64,000 nt of DNA from Thiorhodovibrio frisius (GTDB lineage: Bacteria > Pseudomonadota > Gammaproteobacteria > Chromatiales > Chromatiaceae). Every line of letters starts with the position of its first letter. Position 1 is the first letter of the stretch. This document shows positions 42,787-51,494 of the stretch, in pieces. The stretch is from NCBI RefSeq assembly GCF_033954835.1, contig NZ_CP121471.1, positions 2,784,501 through 2,848,500 on the forward strand. Reading direction: 5' to 3'. A model generated the notes under the pieces. That model made no database searches. It was not told the DNA's origin and saw only the letters and a program-made list of their open reading frames with translations. The position numbers and the translations under genes were made by a program.

Positions 42787-44055
42787 TCAGAGCACCTGAA
42801 GCAACGCCGGCGTTGGCCAGGCGTCGGCTGGGATGTTGCGGCGGAGTTGTTCGGCACGGACGGCTGCGCGAGTTTTGGCGCCGAGAATGCCGTCGATTTT
42901 GCCGACATCGTAACCGAGGTCTTTGAGTGTTTGCTGTAGCTGCTTCATCTGCTCACCTGACAGGCCGGGGTCCGGTGCGCGCGGGTTGACCTTGCTGGCA
43001 CCGTCCAGGCGGGTTGCAAAGTAAGCAGCAGTGGTGGCGTAGACCAGGGACTGATTCCATTCCAGGAAGACGTCCATGTTCGGATAGGCCAGAAAGGCCG
43101 GGCCGTGGCGGCCCATCGGCAGCAGCAGCGCGGCGGGTAACTCGGGGCTTGCGTAGCCATCGGCCAGCAGTTGGGAGCCGCTGGCGGTGCGCACGCCAAG
43201 CTCAACCCAACGGCTGCGCGGCAGGCGGTTGTAGAGACCGACCTCGGCCCAGGGCAGTTGCTCGGGGATTTGCACTTCTTCGAGCCAGGGCTCGCCAGCG
43301 CGCCAGCCGAGGTCTTGGAGCAGGCGCGCGGCGGTCAGTATCACGTCCGCCTTGGTGGCGCGCAGATCGATGCGGCCATCCCCGTTGCCGTCGGTTCCAA
43401 GGCGCAGATAATCGGACGGTAGCAGCTGAATCTGGCCGATCTCGCCCGCCCAGGCGCCTTTGAATTCATTCGCTGCCAGATCGCCATGATCGAGCAGTTC
43501 CAGCGCCGCCAGAAGCTGCTGGCGGAAGAAGGCCGCGCGGCGACAGTCGTGGGCCAAGGTGGCCAGGGCGCGCAGAGTGTCGAAATCGCCGAGCACCTGA
43601 CCGTAGTCGGTTTCCAGCCCCCAGAAGGCGGTGATGACCGGCCCGGGCACGCCGTAACGCTGCTGGGCCTCGGCAAAAGTGCTGGCCCAATCGCGCAGAT
43701 GCTCACGCCCAAGGCGCAGGCGGTAGCCATTGACCATGCGCCCGGCGAAGGTGAGCCAGTCTTGGGTGAACACTGCCTGAGAGCGGTCATGCGCCAGCAC
43801 TTTGGGATCGGGCGACAGGGCGGCAAGCCGCGCCAGCGCCTGTTCGCTTCGGCCCTGAGCGCGGGCTTCGGCGGCGACACCCTGACGCCAGTCGGCGAAA
43901 GATCCGCCGCAAGGTGCCTGTTCCAGTTTCGGTTTCAGTGCAGGCTCTGGTGTCAGCTCCGGTATCGGGTCCTGTTCCTGCGCTGGCAACAGGGGCGAAA
44001 ATAGCATCAAGAGCGCAGCAAGCGGCAACAACTGCCGTGGATTCCAAACCTTCAT
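42787..44055 (-). CDS. MltB-type lytic murein transglycosylase with peptidoglycan-binding domain
   Basis: 422 residues. Signal peptide about 1-25 (LLPLAALLMLFSPLLPAQEQ); no lipobox Cys at the cleavage site, so it is soluble and periplasmic. A Pro/Glu-rich linker leads to the SLT_2 catalytic domain (about 50-345), with the catalytic Glu in TAFWGLETDYGQ and the support motifs AGEIGQIQLLPSDYL and DLRATKADVI. The C-terminal PG_binding_1 domain (about 360-420) has LQQTLKDLGYDVGKIDGILGAKTRAAV. It cleaves the MurNAc-GlcNAc bond leaving 1,6-anhydro-MurNAc. Convergent with the SDR gene, 38 bases away. Confidence 0.93.
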   Translation of the reverse strand: MKVWNPRQLLPLAALLMLFSPLLPAQEQDPIPELTPEPALKPKLEQAPCGGSFADWRQGVAAEARAQGRSEQALARLAALSPDPKVLAHDRSQAVFTQDWLTFAGRMVNGYRLRLGREHLRDWASTFAEAQQRYGVPGPVITAFWGLETDYGQVLGDFDTLRALATLAHDCRRAAFFRQQLLAALELLDHGDLAANEFKGAWAGEIGQIQLLPSDYLRLGTDGNGDGRIDLRATKADVILTAARLLQDLGWRAGEPWLEEVQIPEQLPWAEVGLYNRLPRSRWVELGVRTASGSQLLADGYASPELPAALLLPMGRHGPAFLAYPNMDVFLEWNQSLVYATTAAYFATRLDGASKVNPRAPDPGLSGEQMKQLQQTLKDLGYDVGKIDGILGAKTRAAVRAEQLRRNIPADAWPTPALLQVL

Positions 44056-44078
44056 TGAACACCTCCTTTTCTTTCAGG

Positions 44079-44205
44079 ATATACAAATCGCAAACTGATT
44101 TTCGGTTTTGGGTCGGGTGACGGCCACGGGGTCTCGGCGGCAGGACGCCGCCGGGAAGCCTACAGGGAAGTATTCACGGCGTCCCCGTGGCCGTCACCCG
44201 ACCCA
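44079..44205. repeat. Dispersed palindromic repeat, copy A
   Basis: About 127 bases with a perfect 20-bp inverted repeat (GTCGGGTGACGGCCACGGGG at 44112-44131, complement at 44183-44202) around a core that contains CGGCGGCAGGACGCCGCCG, itself a hairpin. The flank TACAAATCGCAAACTGATTT is also conserved in copy B at 53099-53229. It fills the space between two minus-strand genes. REP/MITE-like; it could form a strong transcript hairpin and act as terminator or mRNA stabiliser. Confidence 0.88.
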
Positions 44206-44220
44206 GAACGAGCCGAAATC

Positions 44221-44808
44221 TCAAAGGGTTTCGGTATAAAATCCGAGTTCGGCGACACACAACTCGGCGGTCATCTCGCGGCCAATGGCAACCAACCCGA
44301 GCCGTTTGAGCCGCGCCAGATCGAGTGGGCGGTCGATCCGATACGGCGCGAAATCCGCGAAGGGCAGCCGCACCAGAGTCCAGTCGGAGGTACTGGTAAA
44401 ACCGGCACGATAGGACTGCCAGGGCAGGCGGGTCGCGGAGGTTTTAAGATGCAGGCTATAGTCCGCGCCATTGCCGCGCTGGACCAACCAGATGCCTGAG
44501 TAGTCGCTGGCGTCGAGTGGACCATCGGCGGCTAAATCCAGATTGATCTGGGCGAAGCCGCCGTTGTTCTCGAGGCTCACCTCGCCTTCCAGGCACAAAG
44601 CATCACGGTCGCCGCTCTGGATGCGATGCATGCGCGCACTCGAGACGCCGCCCATGACCTGATCACTGACGACGCGCCAGGAGGTGCCGAGTTGCGAGCG
44701 CCCGGCATCGCGAAAATCATCGATTAGCCAGCCTTGTGCCGGCCGCTCGAGCCCAGCCTCTGGTGCATCGCCGGAAAGCCCGGCGCTTGGCCCCCGTTCA
44801 TCCGCCAT
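44221..44808 (-). CDS. CIA30-family protein
   Basis: 195 residues from ATG 44808, selected because AGGGAGG lies five bases upstream; the frame extends further but would overlap the divergent gene. After ~35 polar residues the CIA30 fold begins: WLIDDFRDAGRSQLGTSWRVVSDQVMGGVSSARM, LEGEVSLENNGGFAQINLDL, DYSGIWLVQRGNGADYSLHLKTS and WTLVRLPFADF. These are the recognised blocks of the NADH:ubiquinone oxidoreductase complex I intermediate-associated protein 30 family, a galactose-binding-like fold. In bacteria the role is not established. No signal peptide. Confidence 0.85.
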   Translation of the reverse strand: MADERGPSAGLSGDAPEAGLERPAQGWLIDDFRDAGRSQLGTSWRVVSDQVMGGVSSARMHRIQSGDRDALCLEGEVSLENNGGFAQINLDLAADGPLDASDYSGIWLVQRGNGADYSLHLKTSATRLPWQSYRAGFTSTSDWTLVRLPFADFAPYRIDRPLDLARLKRLGLVAIGREMTAELCVAELGFYTETL

Positions 44809-44970
44809 ACCAACCTCCCTCGCCAACAGGGCTACAATGAACAAAAATCCAATTCTAAAACTGGCAGACAGAGACCCGGCGCGCCTTACCCCGAACTGAC
44901 AAAAGCCCCTGGCAGGGCCAGCTCGCGCCCCATTCTTTGCCGACCAAACCACTGAGTTCGCCTCCTGATC

Positions 44971-45495
44971 ATGTCTCAAGAATCCAACCCTCCGTCATTC
45001 GTTGACCGCCTGCGCCAGAGCCTGAAAGGCCATCGTGGCGAGTATCTGGTGGCGATTCAGTTCGCGCTGATACTTATTTTTGCGATCATGCCAGCCTGGC
45101 ATCCGGGCGTCGATAGCGCGCTACTGGCGACCCTGCGGCCCTGGTTGCTGCCGCTGGTGATTCCCGCCGCTGTGGTGGCCATACTCTTTGCCGGCTTCGG
45201 TTCACTGCACATCCGCGAGTACCTGACCCCCCTGCCCTACCCGGTTGATCACAATCAACTGGTGCAGACAGGGGTTTACAGTATCGTGCGTCATCCGCTC
45301 TACTCGAGTCAGCTCTTTGCCGCCTTTGCCTGGACGCTCTACAATCTCAGTCTGTCGCATCTGCTGGTACTGATCGCCGGCTTTGTCTTTTTCGATCATA
45401 AGGCGCGCAAGGAAGAAGCCTGGCTGACCGAGCGCCACTCGGACTATCCCGGCTATGCCCAAAGAGTGCGAAAATTCGTCCCCTGGATCTACTAA
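44971..45495 (+). CDS. Isoprenylcysteine carboxyl methyltransferase-like membrane protein
   Basis: 174 residues with about four transmembrane helices (around 27-42, 58-78, 113-130 and 132-147). The conserved C-terminal half has HNQLVQTGVYSIVRHPLYSSQL, the ICMT/PEMT-type SAM-binding signature (GxYxxxRHPxY), and FFDHKARKEEAWLTERHSDYPGYAQRVRKFVPWI. Bacterial members of this superfamily probably methylate small or lipid substrates; the substrate here is unknown. Its ATG lies only 163 bases from the divergent CIA30 start. Confidence 0.87.
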   Translation: MSQESNPPSFVDRLRQSLKGHRGEYLVAIQFALILIFAIMPAWHPGVDSALLATLRPWLLPLVIPAAVVAILFAGFGSLHIREYLTPLPYPVDHNQLVQTGVYSIVRHPLYSSQLFAAFAWTLYNLSLSHLLVLIAGFVFFDHKARKEEAWLTERHSDYPGYAQRVRKFVPWIY

Positions 45496-45646
45496 ACACC
45501 CTGGATCCACTAGGGACTGAACGCAACGCCCAACCGGGTCGCAGCATCACCCATTTCCGGCCTGGCGGCCAGGGCGCAAGCGCCCTGCCGCCCCGACCTC
45601 CCCCATCGCCTCCGACCACCAGCCGCCCCAAGGCCAGAAATTTAAG

Positions 45647-48295
45647 ATGTCCGCAATCGATCCGGTCACCGCGACGGCTTTGGCTTCAGCAGCCGGCGAC
45701 GCCAACGAGCCGTCAAATCTACTCGATCATTACCTGCCGTTGCCAAGCAGCTTCGACGAGATGCGCGCGGGCGATGGTCGCCTGCGACCGCACTGGCAGT
45801 ATCTGCTCGAGTCCCTGCGCACCCTGGGACCCAACAGTATCGCCGCGCGCTCGCGCGAGGCCCGCCGGCTGGTGCGGGATAATGGCGTCACTTACAACGT
45901 CTACGGCGATCCGCGCGGGATGTCGCGCCCCTGGGAGCTGGACCCCATCCCGCTGTTGGTGCGCGGCGACGAATGGGCCGATCTTGAGCGCGGACTCAAC
46001 CAACGTGCCGAGCTGCTCAACCAAATCCTGGTCGATCTCCACGGACCGCGCCAACTGGTGCGCAAAGGACTGATTCCGCCCGAGCTGATCGACGGCTACC
46101 CCGGCTATCTGCTGCCCTGTGTCGGCGCAGAGGTTGCCGACAACCAGCCGCTGGTGCTCTATGGCGCCGATCTGACCCGCGACGGCCAGGGGCGCTGGTA
46201 TGTGCTCGATGATCGCGCCCAGAGCCCATCCGGCGCCGGCTATGCGTTGGAAAATCGCGTGGTGCTCTCGCGCGTGCTACCGAGCCTGTTCCGCGACTCC
46301 CATGTGCATCGGCTGGCCGGCTTTTTCCGCGCCGTGCGCCGCGCACTCGGCCGGCTGGCACCGGGGGAGCCGGACGAGGCGCGCATTGCGCTCATGACCC
46401 CCGGGCCGAGCAACGAGGCCTACTTCGAGCACGCCTATCTGGCGAACTATCTCGGCTACGGCCTGGTGCAGGGCAGCGATCTGTCGGTGCGTGACGGCGC
46501 GCTCTGGCTGCGCACCCTGGGTCGCTTGGAACGCATCGATGCCCTGATCCGGCGAGTTGATGATCTCTGGTGCGATCCGCTCGAGCTGCGCGAGGATTCT
46601 CTGCTCGGCGTGCCCGGTGTTCTTGCAGCCGTGCGCGCCGGCAATTTAACCGTCGCCAACGCACTTGGCAGCGGTGTGCTGGAGCATCCCGGCCTGTTCT
46701 CCCTGCTGCCACGGCTATGCCAGCATCTGCTCGGCGAGGAGCTACAGCTGCCGCAGCGGGGCACCTGGTGGTGCGGCGATCCCGAGGCGCAAAAGCAGGT
46801 GATTGACAACCTCAGCCAGCTTGCCATCCGCCAGACCGGCGGTCTAGGCAGCCCGCGCAGCTGGCTGGGCAAAGATCTTTCTGGCCCTGAGCGCGCTGCG
46901 CTGATCACCACCATTCGCGCCGAGCCCGCGTTTTTCGTTGGCCAGGAGGTCACCAAACCCTCCACCACGCCGGCCTATATTGAGGGGCGTCTGCAACCGC
47001 GCCCCTTTGTCCTGCGCAGTTTCCTGGTGGCCGATCAGGACGGCTATGTAGTGATGCCCGGCGGCCTGAGCCGGGTCGCGCTGAACCAGAGCACGCCCAT
47101 TGTCTCCAACCAGCTCGGTGGGCTCGGCAAGGACACCTGGGTACTGGCCACCGAGCCCGAGCGCCAGGAAAGCCTGGTGGTGCCGGGCGAGCGCGGCGCG
47201 CCGGCCATTGTGCAGGAAAGCGAGGTCTCGAGCCGGGTGGCGGACAATCTGTTCTGGATTGGCCGCTACACCGAGCGCGCCGAGGGGCTGGTTCGGCTGC
47301 TGCGGGTCACATTGATTAAGCTCGGGGACAGATTCAATTTCGAGCCCGAGGTCAACAACTCCTGCTGCCTGAACCTGCTGCTACAGGCACTCACCTACCA
47401 AAGCCAGACCTATCCAGGATTTGTCGGCGACGGCGCCGAACAGCGTCTGGCCCAACCCACTGAGGAAATGCTCTCCCTCATCACCAATGCCGAGCGCGCC
47501 GGCGCACTGCCGCAAACCCTGCAAGCGCTGGGACAGGCTGCCTGGTCGGTGCGTGATCGGCTGTCGAACGACACTTGGCGGGTGGTCAACGCCATTGAAA
47601 AAAGCCTGCACGCACTCACTGAACATCAACCCCAGGCCCTGAATGGCGTGCTGGATGTGCTCGACCCACTGGTCACCTTCCTGGTCGCCTTTGCCGCGTT
47701 GACCAACGAGAACATGACCCACAACGAAGGCTGGCACTTTCTGGAGGCCGGTCGTCGGCTCGAACGTGGCCGCGACATCGCCGCTCTGCTGCGCGCCACC
47801 CTGGTGCCCGTGAGTGGCGAACCGGACGAAACCCTGGCCATTGAGGCCGTGCTGGGCGTGACCGACAGCCTGATCACCTACCGCCGCCGCTACCGCGCTG
47901 GCACCCGGGTTGGAGCACTGCTTGACCTGGTGTGTCAGGACGAGACCAATCCGCGCTCCCTGGCCTTTCAGCTGGTGCAACTACAAAAGCTTGTCGATGA
48001 CATGCCGCGCACCCAGAACCAGCCCGAGCGCAGTCAGGCGCAGAAAATCATGCTGCGCCTGGTCACCGACCTGCGCCTGGCCGAACTCGACCAACTCAGC
48101 CAGGCCGCGCCAGCGGCAGATAACGTCCAGCCCCAGCGCGATGCGCTCTATCGCTTGCTGACTGGCATCGAAAACGGCCTGGCGGGACTCTCCAACGCGC
48201 TCACGGCGCAATACTTCCGCCACGAAGAGCAGCCGCATTATTTGATCGACCCGCGCGGCAATTACGAACCACCCACAGACGGGAGCCGCACATGA
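45647..48295 (+). CDS. Circularly permuted ATP-grasp / alpha-E domain fusion protein
   Basis: 882 residues. The first ~510 form a circularly permuted type 2 ATP-grasp domain (blocks such as VTYNVYGDPRGMSRPWELDPIPLL, PSNEAYFEHAYLANYLGYGLVQGSDL and GTWWCGDPEAQ). From ~525 an alpha-E (DUF403) all-helical domain begins SRVADNLFWIGRYTERAEGLVRLL. These two domains are often separate genes next to a bacterial transglutaminase; here they are fused. ATP-grasp enzymes form amide-type bonds using ATP, so the cluster may build or modify a peptide-like compound, but the product is unknown. The stop overlaps the transglutaminase start by ATGA. Confidence 0.9.
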   Translation: MSAIDPVTATALASAAGDANEPSNLLDHYLPLPSSFDEMRAGDGRLRPHWQYLLESLRTLGPNSIAARSREARRLVRDNGVTYNVYGDPRGMSRPWELDPIPLLVRGDEWADLERGLNQRAELLNQILVDLHGPRQLVRKGLIPPELIDGYPGYLLPCVGAEVADNQPLVLYGADLTRDGQGRWYVLDDRAQSPSGAGYALENRVVLSRVLPSLFRDSHVHRLAGFFRAVRRALGRLAPGEPDEARIALMTPGPSNEAYFEHAYLANYLGYGLVQGSDLSVRDGALWLRTLGRLERIDALIRRVDDLWCDPLELREDSLLGVPGVLAAVRAGNLTVANALGSGVLEHPGLFSLLPRLCQHLLGEELQLPQRGTWWCGDPEAQKQVIDNLSQLAIRQTGGLGSPRSWLGKDLSGPERAALITTIRAEPAFFVGQEVTKPSTTPAYIEGRLQPRPFVLRSFLVADQDGYVVMPGGLSRVALNQSTPIVSNQLGGLGKDTWVLATEPERQESLVVPGERGAPAIVQESEVSSRVADNLFWIGRYTERAEGLVRLLRVTLIKLGDRFNFEPEVNNSCCLNLLLQALTYQSQTYPGFVGDGAEQRLAQPTEEMLSLITNAERAGALPQTLQALGQAAWSVRDRLSNDTWRVVNAIEKSLHALTEHQPQALNGVLDVLDPLVTFLVAFAALTNENMTHNEGWHFLEAGRRLERGRDIAALLRATLVPVSGEPDETLAIEAVLGVTDSLITYRRRYRAGTRVGALLDLVCQDETNPRSLAFQLVQLQKLVDDMPRTQNQPERSQAQKIMLRLVTDLRLAELDQLSQAAPAADNVQPQRDALYRLLTGIENGLAGLSNALTAQYFRHEEQPHYLIDPRGNYEPPTDGSRT

Positions 48296-49185
48296 AATAC
48301 CGCGTCAGTCATGTCACCCGCTATGCCTATGCGGCGCCTGTCTCCCTGTGCCACAGTATCGCTCATCTCAAACCCAGGTCCATGGACCATCAGCGCGTGA
48401 TCAATACCAGCCTGCGCGTCACGCCCTGGCCCACGGTCACACGCGAACATCAAGACTTTTTTGGCAACAGAGTCAGCTACTTCTCACTACAGCAGTCCCA
48501 CTCGATGCTCGAGATCAGCGCCGCGAGCGAAGTGGAGATCGCCATCCCGCCAGTGCCCGCCGCGAACGCCGACCCGCCGTGGGACAGCGTGCCCGAGCGA
48601 CTGCGAGAAAACTCGGACGCCGAGCATCTGGCGGCGCGAGCCTTCACCCTGCCCTCGCCCGCCGTTCCACAGCAGCCGGATGCGGTCGCCTTTGCGCAGG
48701 CGAGCTTTCCGCCCGGTCGCCCGCTGTTCGAGGCCACGCGCGAGTTGGTGAATCGCATCTTTAGCGACTTCGAGTATGATCCGAGCTTCACCACCATCGC
48801 CACGCCCATCAGCGAGGTACTCACCCACCGCCGCGGGGTCTGTCAGGACTTTGCCCATCTGGGCATAGCCGCGCTTCGGGGTCTGGGTCTGCCCGCGCGT
48901 TATGTCAGCGGCTATCTCGAAACCCTGCCACCACCCGGACAGCCCAAACTGCGCGGTGCTGACGCCTCCCACGCCTGGTTCTCGCTCTTCGTGCCCGGTC
49001 ATGGCTGGGTGGATTTCGACCCCACCAACGACAGCCTGATCGGCGAGCAACACATCACCACCGCCATCGGGCGCGACTACCAGGACGTCACCCCGGTGCG
49101 CGGCGTCTTCTACGGGGGTGGCGAGCATGAACTCACAGTTGCGGTCGATGTTGATCGCATCGAGCCGACGGATGCCGCCTGCTAA
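48292..49185 (+). CDS. Transglutaminase-like cysteine protease family protein
   Basis: 297 residues. The N-terminal bacterial transglutaminase-like domain (about 1-90, KYRVSHVTRYAYAAPVSLCHSIAHLKPR) is followed by a transglutaminase core with catalytic Cys in HRRGVCQDFAHL, His in ASHAWFSLFVPGHGW and Asp in VDFDPTND. No signal peptide, hence cytoplasmic. It forms, with the overlapping ATP-grasp/alpha-E gene, the usual two-to-three-gene cluster. In such sets the transglutaminase fold may hydrolyse or transfer amide bonds made by the ATP-grasp partner; this is family-level inference. Confidence 0.92.
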   Translation: MKYRVSHVTRYAYAAPVSLCHSIAHLKPRSMDHQRVINTSLRVTPWPTVTREHQDFFGNRVSYFSLQQSHSMLEISAASEVEIAIPPVPAANADPPWDSVPERLRENSDAEHLAARAFTLPSPAVPQQPDAVAFAQASFPPGRPLFEATRELVNRIFSDFEYDPSFTTIATPISEVLTHRRGVCQDFAHLGIAALRGLGLPARYVSGYLETLPPPGQPKLRGADASHAWFSLFVPGHGWVDFDPTNDSLIGEQHITTAIGRDYQDVTPVRGVFYGGGEHELTVAVDVDRIEPTDAAC

Positions 49186-49673
49186 TGCCAGTCTCCACCC
49201 AAGTCCAGCCTGACAGCTCAGTGGGTTGCGAGCCGTTTGAATACCAGTTTCGCGTCGCATTGCACGACACGGACGCTGCACGCCGGCTATTTTTCGGCCA
49301 TCTGTTTCGACACCTGCACGATGCCTACGAACTTTGGATGGAAGCACTCGGCTTCCCGGTTGATATGCTCATCCGCGAGGGCGAGATCCTGCTACCACTG
49401 ATCCATGCCGAGGCCGACTACCGCGCCCCGATGCACCATGGCGAGCGCATCCGCGTTCAGCTCGCTCTGAGCCAGCGCGAAGCGACCCGTTTCACCCTCG
49501 CCTACCGCTGTCTGAATGACAGCAACAAGCTTGCCGCGACCGGCTTGACCCGGCATTGTTGCATCGACCCCAAGCGACAAAAACCCATCTCTTTACCCAA
49601 GACCCTTGCACAGGCTTTGGAGTGCCGAGCTGTTCATCGCACCACCACGGGAGACCCCTTCGATGAGCGATAA
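49185..49673 (+). CDS. Hotdog-fold acyl-CoA thioesterase (4HBT type)
   Basis: 162 residues. ATG 49185 overlaps the transglutaminase stop (TAATG). The 4-hydroxybenzoyl-CoA thioesterase pattern is present: FRVALHDTDAARRLFFGHLFRHLHDAYELWMEALG, with Asp in HDTDAAR at the catalytic position, then YRAPMHHGERIRVQLAL. These cytoplasmic enzymes hydrolyse aromatic or naphthoyl-CoA esters. The closest functional idea is dihydroxynaphthoyl-CoA or 4HBT-type hydrolysis, but substrate cannot be told from sequence alone. The end overlaps the msrB start by 11 bases. Confidence 0.85.
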   Translation: MPVSTQVQPDSSVGCEPFEYQFRVALHDTDAARRLFFGHLFRHLHDAYELWMEALGFPVDMLIREGEILLPLIHAEADYRAPMHHGERIRVQLALSQREATRFTLAYRCLNDSNKLAATGLTRHCCIDPKRQKPISLPKTLAQALECRAVHRTTTGDPFDER

Positions 49674-50073
49674 CATCGAGAAGACTGACGACCAATGGCG
49701 GGAGGAACTGACGCCAGAGCAGTTCCGGGTATGCCGGAAGCAGGGTACGGAACCTGCATTTACGGGCGCCTACTGGGACAAAAAGGATGCCGGTCGCTAC
49801 GCCTGTGTCGCCTGTGGCGAACCGCTGTTTGATTCAACACAAAAGTTTGACTCCGGCACCGGCTGGCCGAGCTTTTTTGACGCCATCGATCCAAACGCCG
49901 TGGCTGCGCGCGAGGATCGCAGCCACGGGATGCTTCGCACCGAGGTCCATTGCCAGCGCTGCGGCTCCCATCTCGGACATCTGTTCCCGGATGGCCCGGC
50001 ACCGACAGGACAGCGCTATTGCATTAATTCAGTTTCGCTGCACTTCATGCCCGCAGTGACGGACCCCGACTAA
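49663..50073 (+). CDS. msrB: Peptide-methionine (R)-S-oxide reductase
   Basis: 136 residues from ATG 49663; the 57 bases upstream in frame belong to the thioesterase gene. Signature MsrB features: two CxxC zinc pairs (YACVACGEPL and VHCQRCGSHL), GTGWPSFFDAI, HLGHLFPDGP, and the catalytic Cys in RYCINSVSLHF. It reduces the R form of methionine sulfoxide in proteins using thioredoxin. It lacks a signal peptide, so it works in the cytoplasm. Last gene of a four-gene overlapping run from 45647; it converges with pmbA. Confidence 0.95.
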   Translation: MSDNIEKTDDQWREELTPEQFRVCRKQGTEPAFTGAYWDKKDAGRYACVACGEPLFDSTQKFDSGTGWPSFFDAIDPNAVAAREDRSHGMLRTEVHCQRCGSHLGHLFPDGPAPTGQRYCINSVSLHFMPAVTDPD

Positions 50074-50092
50074 GCGAGACTCTGCTCACCCC

Positions 50093-51481
50093 TCAATCGC
50101 CGGCGATGGTCATGCGCTCAACGAGCCAGGAGCCGGTGCGAGTGCTGCCGGGGTAGTCGCAGTCGTTGCCGACCGCAACCAGGTTCTCGAACATGGTTTT
50201 GAGGTTGCCGGCGATGGTCACTTCTTCGACCGGGTGCTGGATCTCGCCGTTCTCAACCCAAAAGCCAGAGGCACCACGCGAATAGTCTCCGGTAACCATG
50301 TTGACCCCCTGCCCCATCAGCTCGGTGACGAACAAGCCGGTCCCGAGTTCGCGCAGCATGGCCTTGCGGTCAAGTTCGCCCATGGTGATGGCGAGATTGC
50401 GCGGTCCACCCGCATTGGCGGTGCTGGTCAGACCCAGACGGCAGGCGGAGTAGTGGTCGAGCACATAGCTTTTGAGTTCACCACCGCTGACAAAGTGCTT
50501 CGCCTGGGTGGCCAGTCCGTCGCCATCGAAGGGCGCACTGGCAAGGCCGCGGGGCAGATGCGGCTGTTCAAAAATTTCCACCCAGGGTGGGAAAATCCGC
50601 TTGCCGAGCTGGTCGAGCAGGAAGCTCGATTTACGATAGAGATTTCCGCCGTTAATGGCCCCGGCCAGAGCACGCAGCAGGCTGGAAGCCAGGTCGGCGC
50701 GAAAAAGCACCGGCGCCTTGCGCGTGCCGAGCCGTCGCCCCCCAAGACGCGCGACCGTGCGCCGTGCCGCCTCACGGCCCACCTCGGTGGCGGCTTGTAA
50801 CTCGTTGGCTGCGCGCGCGCTGGTCCACCAGTAATCGCGCTGCATGCTGTCGTCCTGACTGGCAACCACGGCGCAACTCATGCCATGGCGAGTGCTCGGA
50901 TAGCCGCCGATGAAGCCATGGCTGTTGCCGTAAATCTTCAGGCCAGAATGGGTCGAGAGGCTGGCTCCCTCAGAATTGACGATGCGCGGGTCGGTAGCAC
51001 GGGCAGCATCCTCGCAGGCGATGGCCAGGGCGGTGGCGTCATCGACCGATAGCGCCCAGGGGTGGTTCAAGTCGAGATCCAGCACCTGACTGGCCATGAG
51101 CGCGGCATCGGCCAGGCCGGCGCAGGGGTCTTCTTGTGTGTGACGGGCGAGATTGCAAGCCCGCTGCACCGCATCGCGCACCGCCTCGGGGCTGAAGTCG
51201 GAGGTGCTGGCAGAACCGGTGCGATGGCCAAAGTAGACGGTGATGCCAAGGCCGCGATCACGCGTATGCTCGACTGTCTCGACCTCGCCCAAGCGCACTG
51301 ATATCTCAAGGCCGTTGCTGTTGGTCACTGCGGCCTCGGCCGCGCTGGCCCCGCAGCGCTTGGCCTCGGCGAGCAAATCCTCGAGTGTTTGGCGCAAGCC
51401 GGCGAGCTGCTCGCTGTTTTGGTCGATAGTGCGGGGAGTGGCCGGGGCTTGGCCCCGGGATTGGATGGGGGATTGGGTCAT
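50093..51481 (-). CDS. pmbA: Metalloprotease PmbA (TldE)
   Basis: 462 residues from ATG 51481, 13 bases after the tldD stop; a TTG 33 bases earlier is in frame but unlikely. PmbA pairs with TldD as a heterodimeric protease that degrades unfolded peptides and matures peptides such as microcin B17, and it relieves CcdA and gyrase-inhibitor effects. PmbA lacks the HExxxH metal site, as seen here. Recognisable blocks include RDRGLGITVYFGHRTGSASTSD, HGFIGGYPSTRHGMSCAVV and TGDYSRGASGFWVENGEIQHPVEEVTIAGNL. Since the window also holds peptide precursors, a role of TldD/PmbA in processing them is conceivable, though the genes are 20 kb away. Confidence 0.94.
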   Translation of the reverse strand: MTQSPIQSRGQAPATPRTIDQNSEQLAGLRQTLEDLLAEAKRCGASAAEAAVTNSNGLEISVRLGEVETVEHTRDRGLGITVYFGHRTGSASTSDFSPEAVRDAVQRACNLARHTQEDPCAGLADAALMASQVLDLDLNHPWALSVDDATALAIACEDAARATDPRIVNSEGASLSTHSGLKIYGNSHGFIGGYPSTRHGMSCAVVASQDDSMQRDYWWTSARAANELQAATEVGREAARRTVARLGGRRLGTRKAPVLFRADLASSLLRALAGAINGGNLYRKSSFLLDQLGKRIFPPWVEIFEQPHLPRGLASAPFDGDGLATQAKHFVSGGELKSYVLDHYSACRLGLTSTANAGGPRNLAITMGELDRKAMLRELGTGLFVTELMGQGVNMVTGDYSRGASGFWVENGEIQHPVEEVTIAGNLKTMFENLVAVGNDCDYPGSTRTGSWLVERMTIAGD

Positions 51482-51494
51482 GGAATGGCTCACC

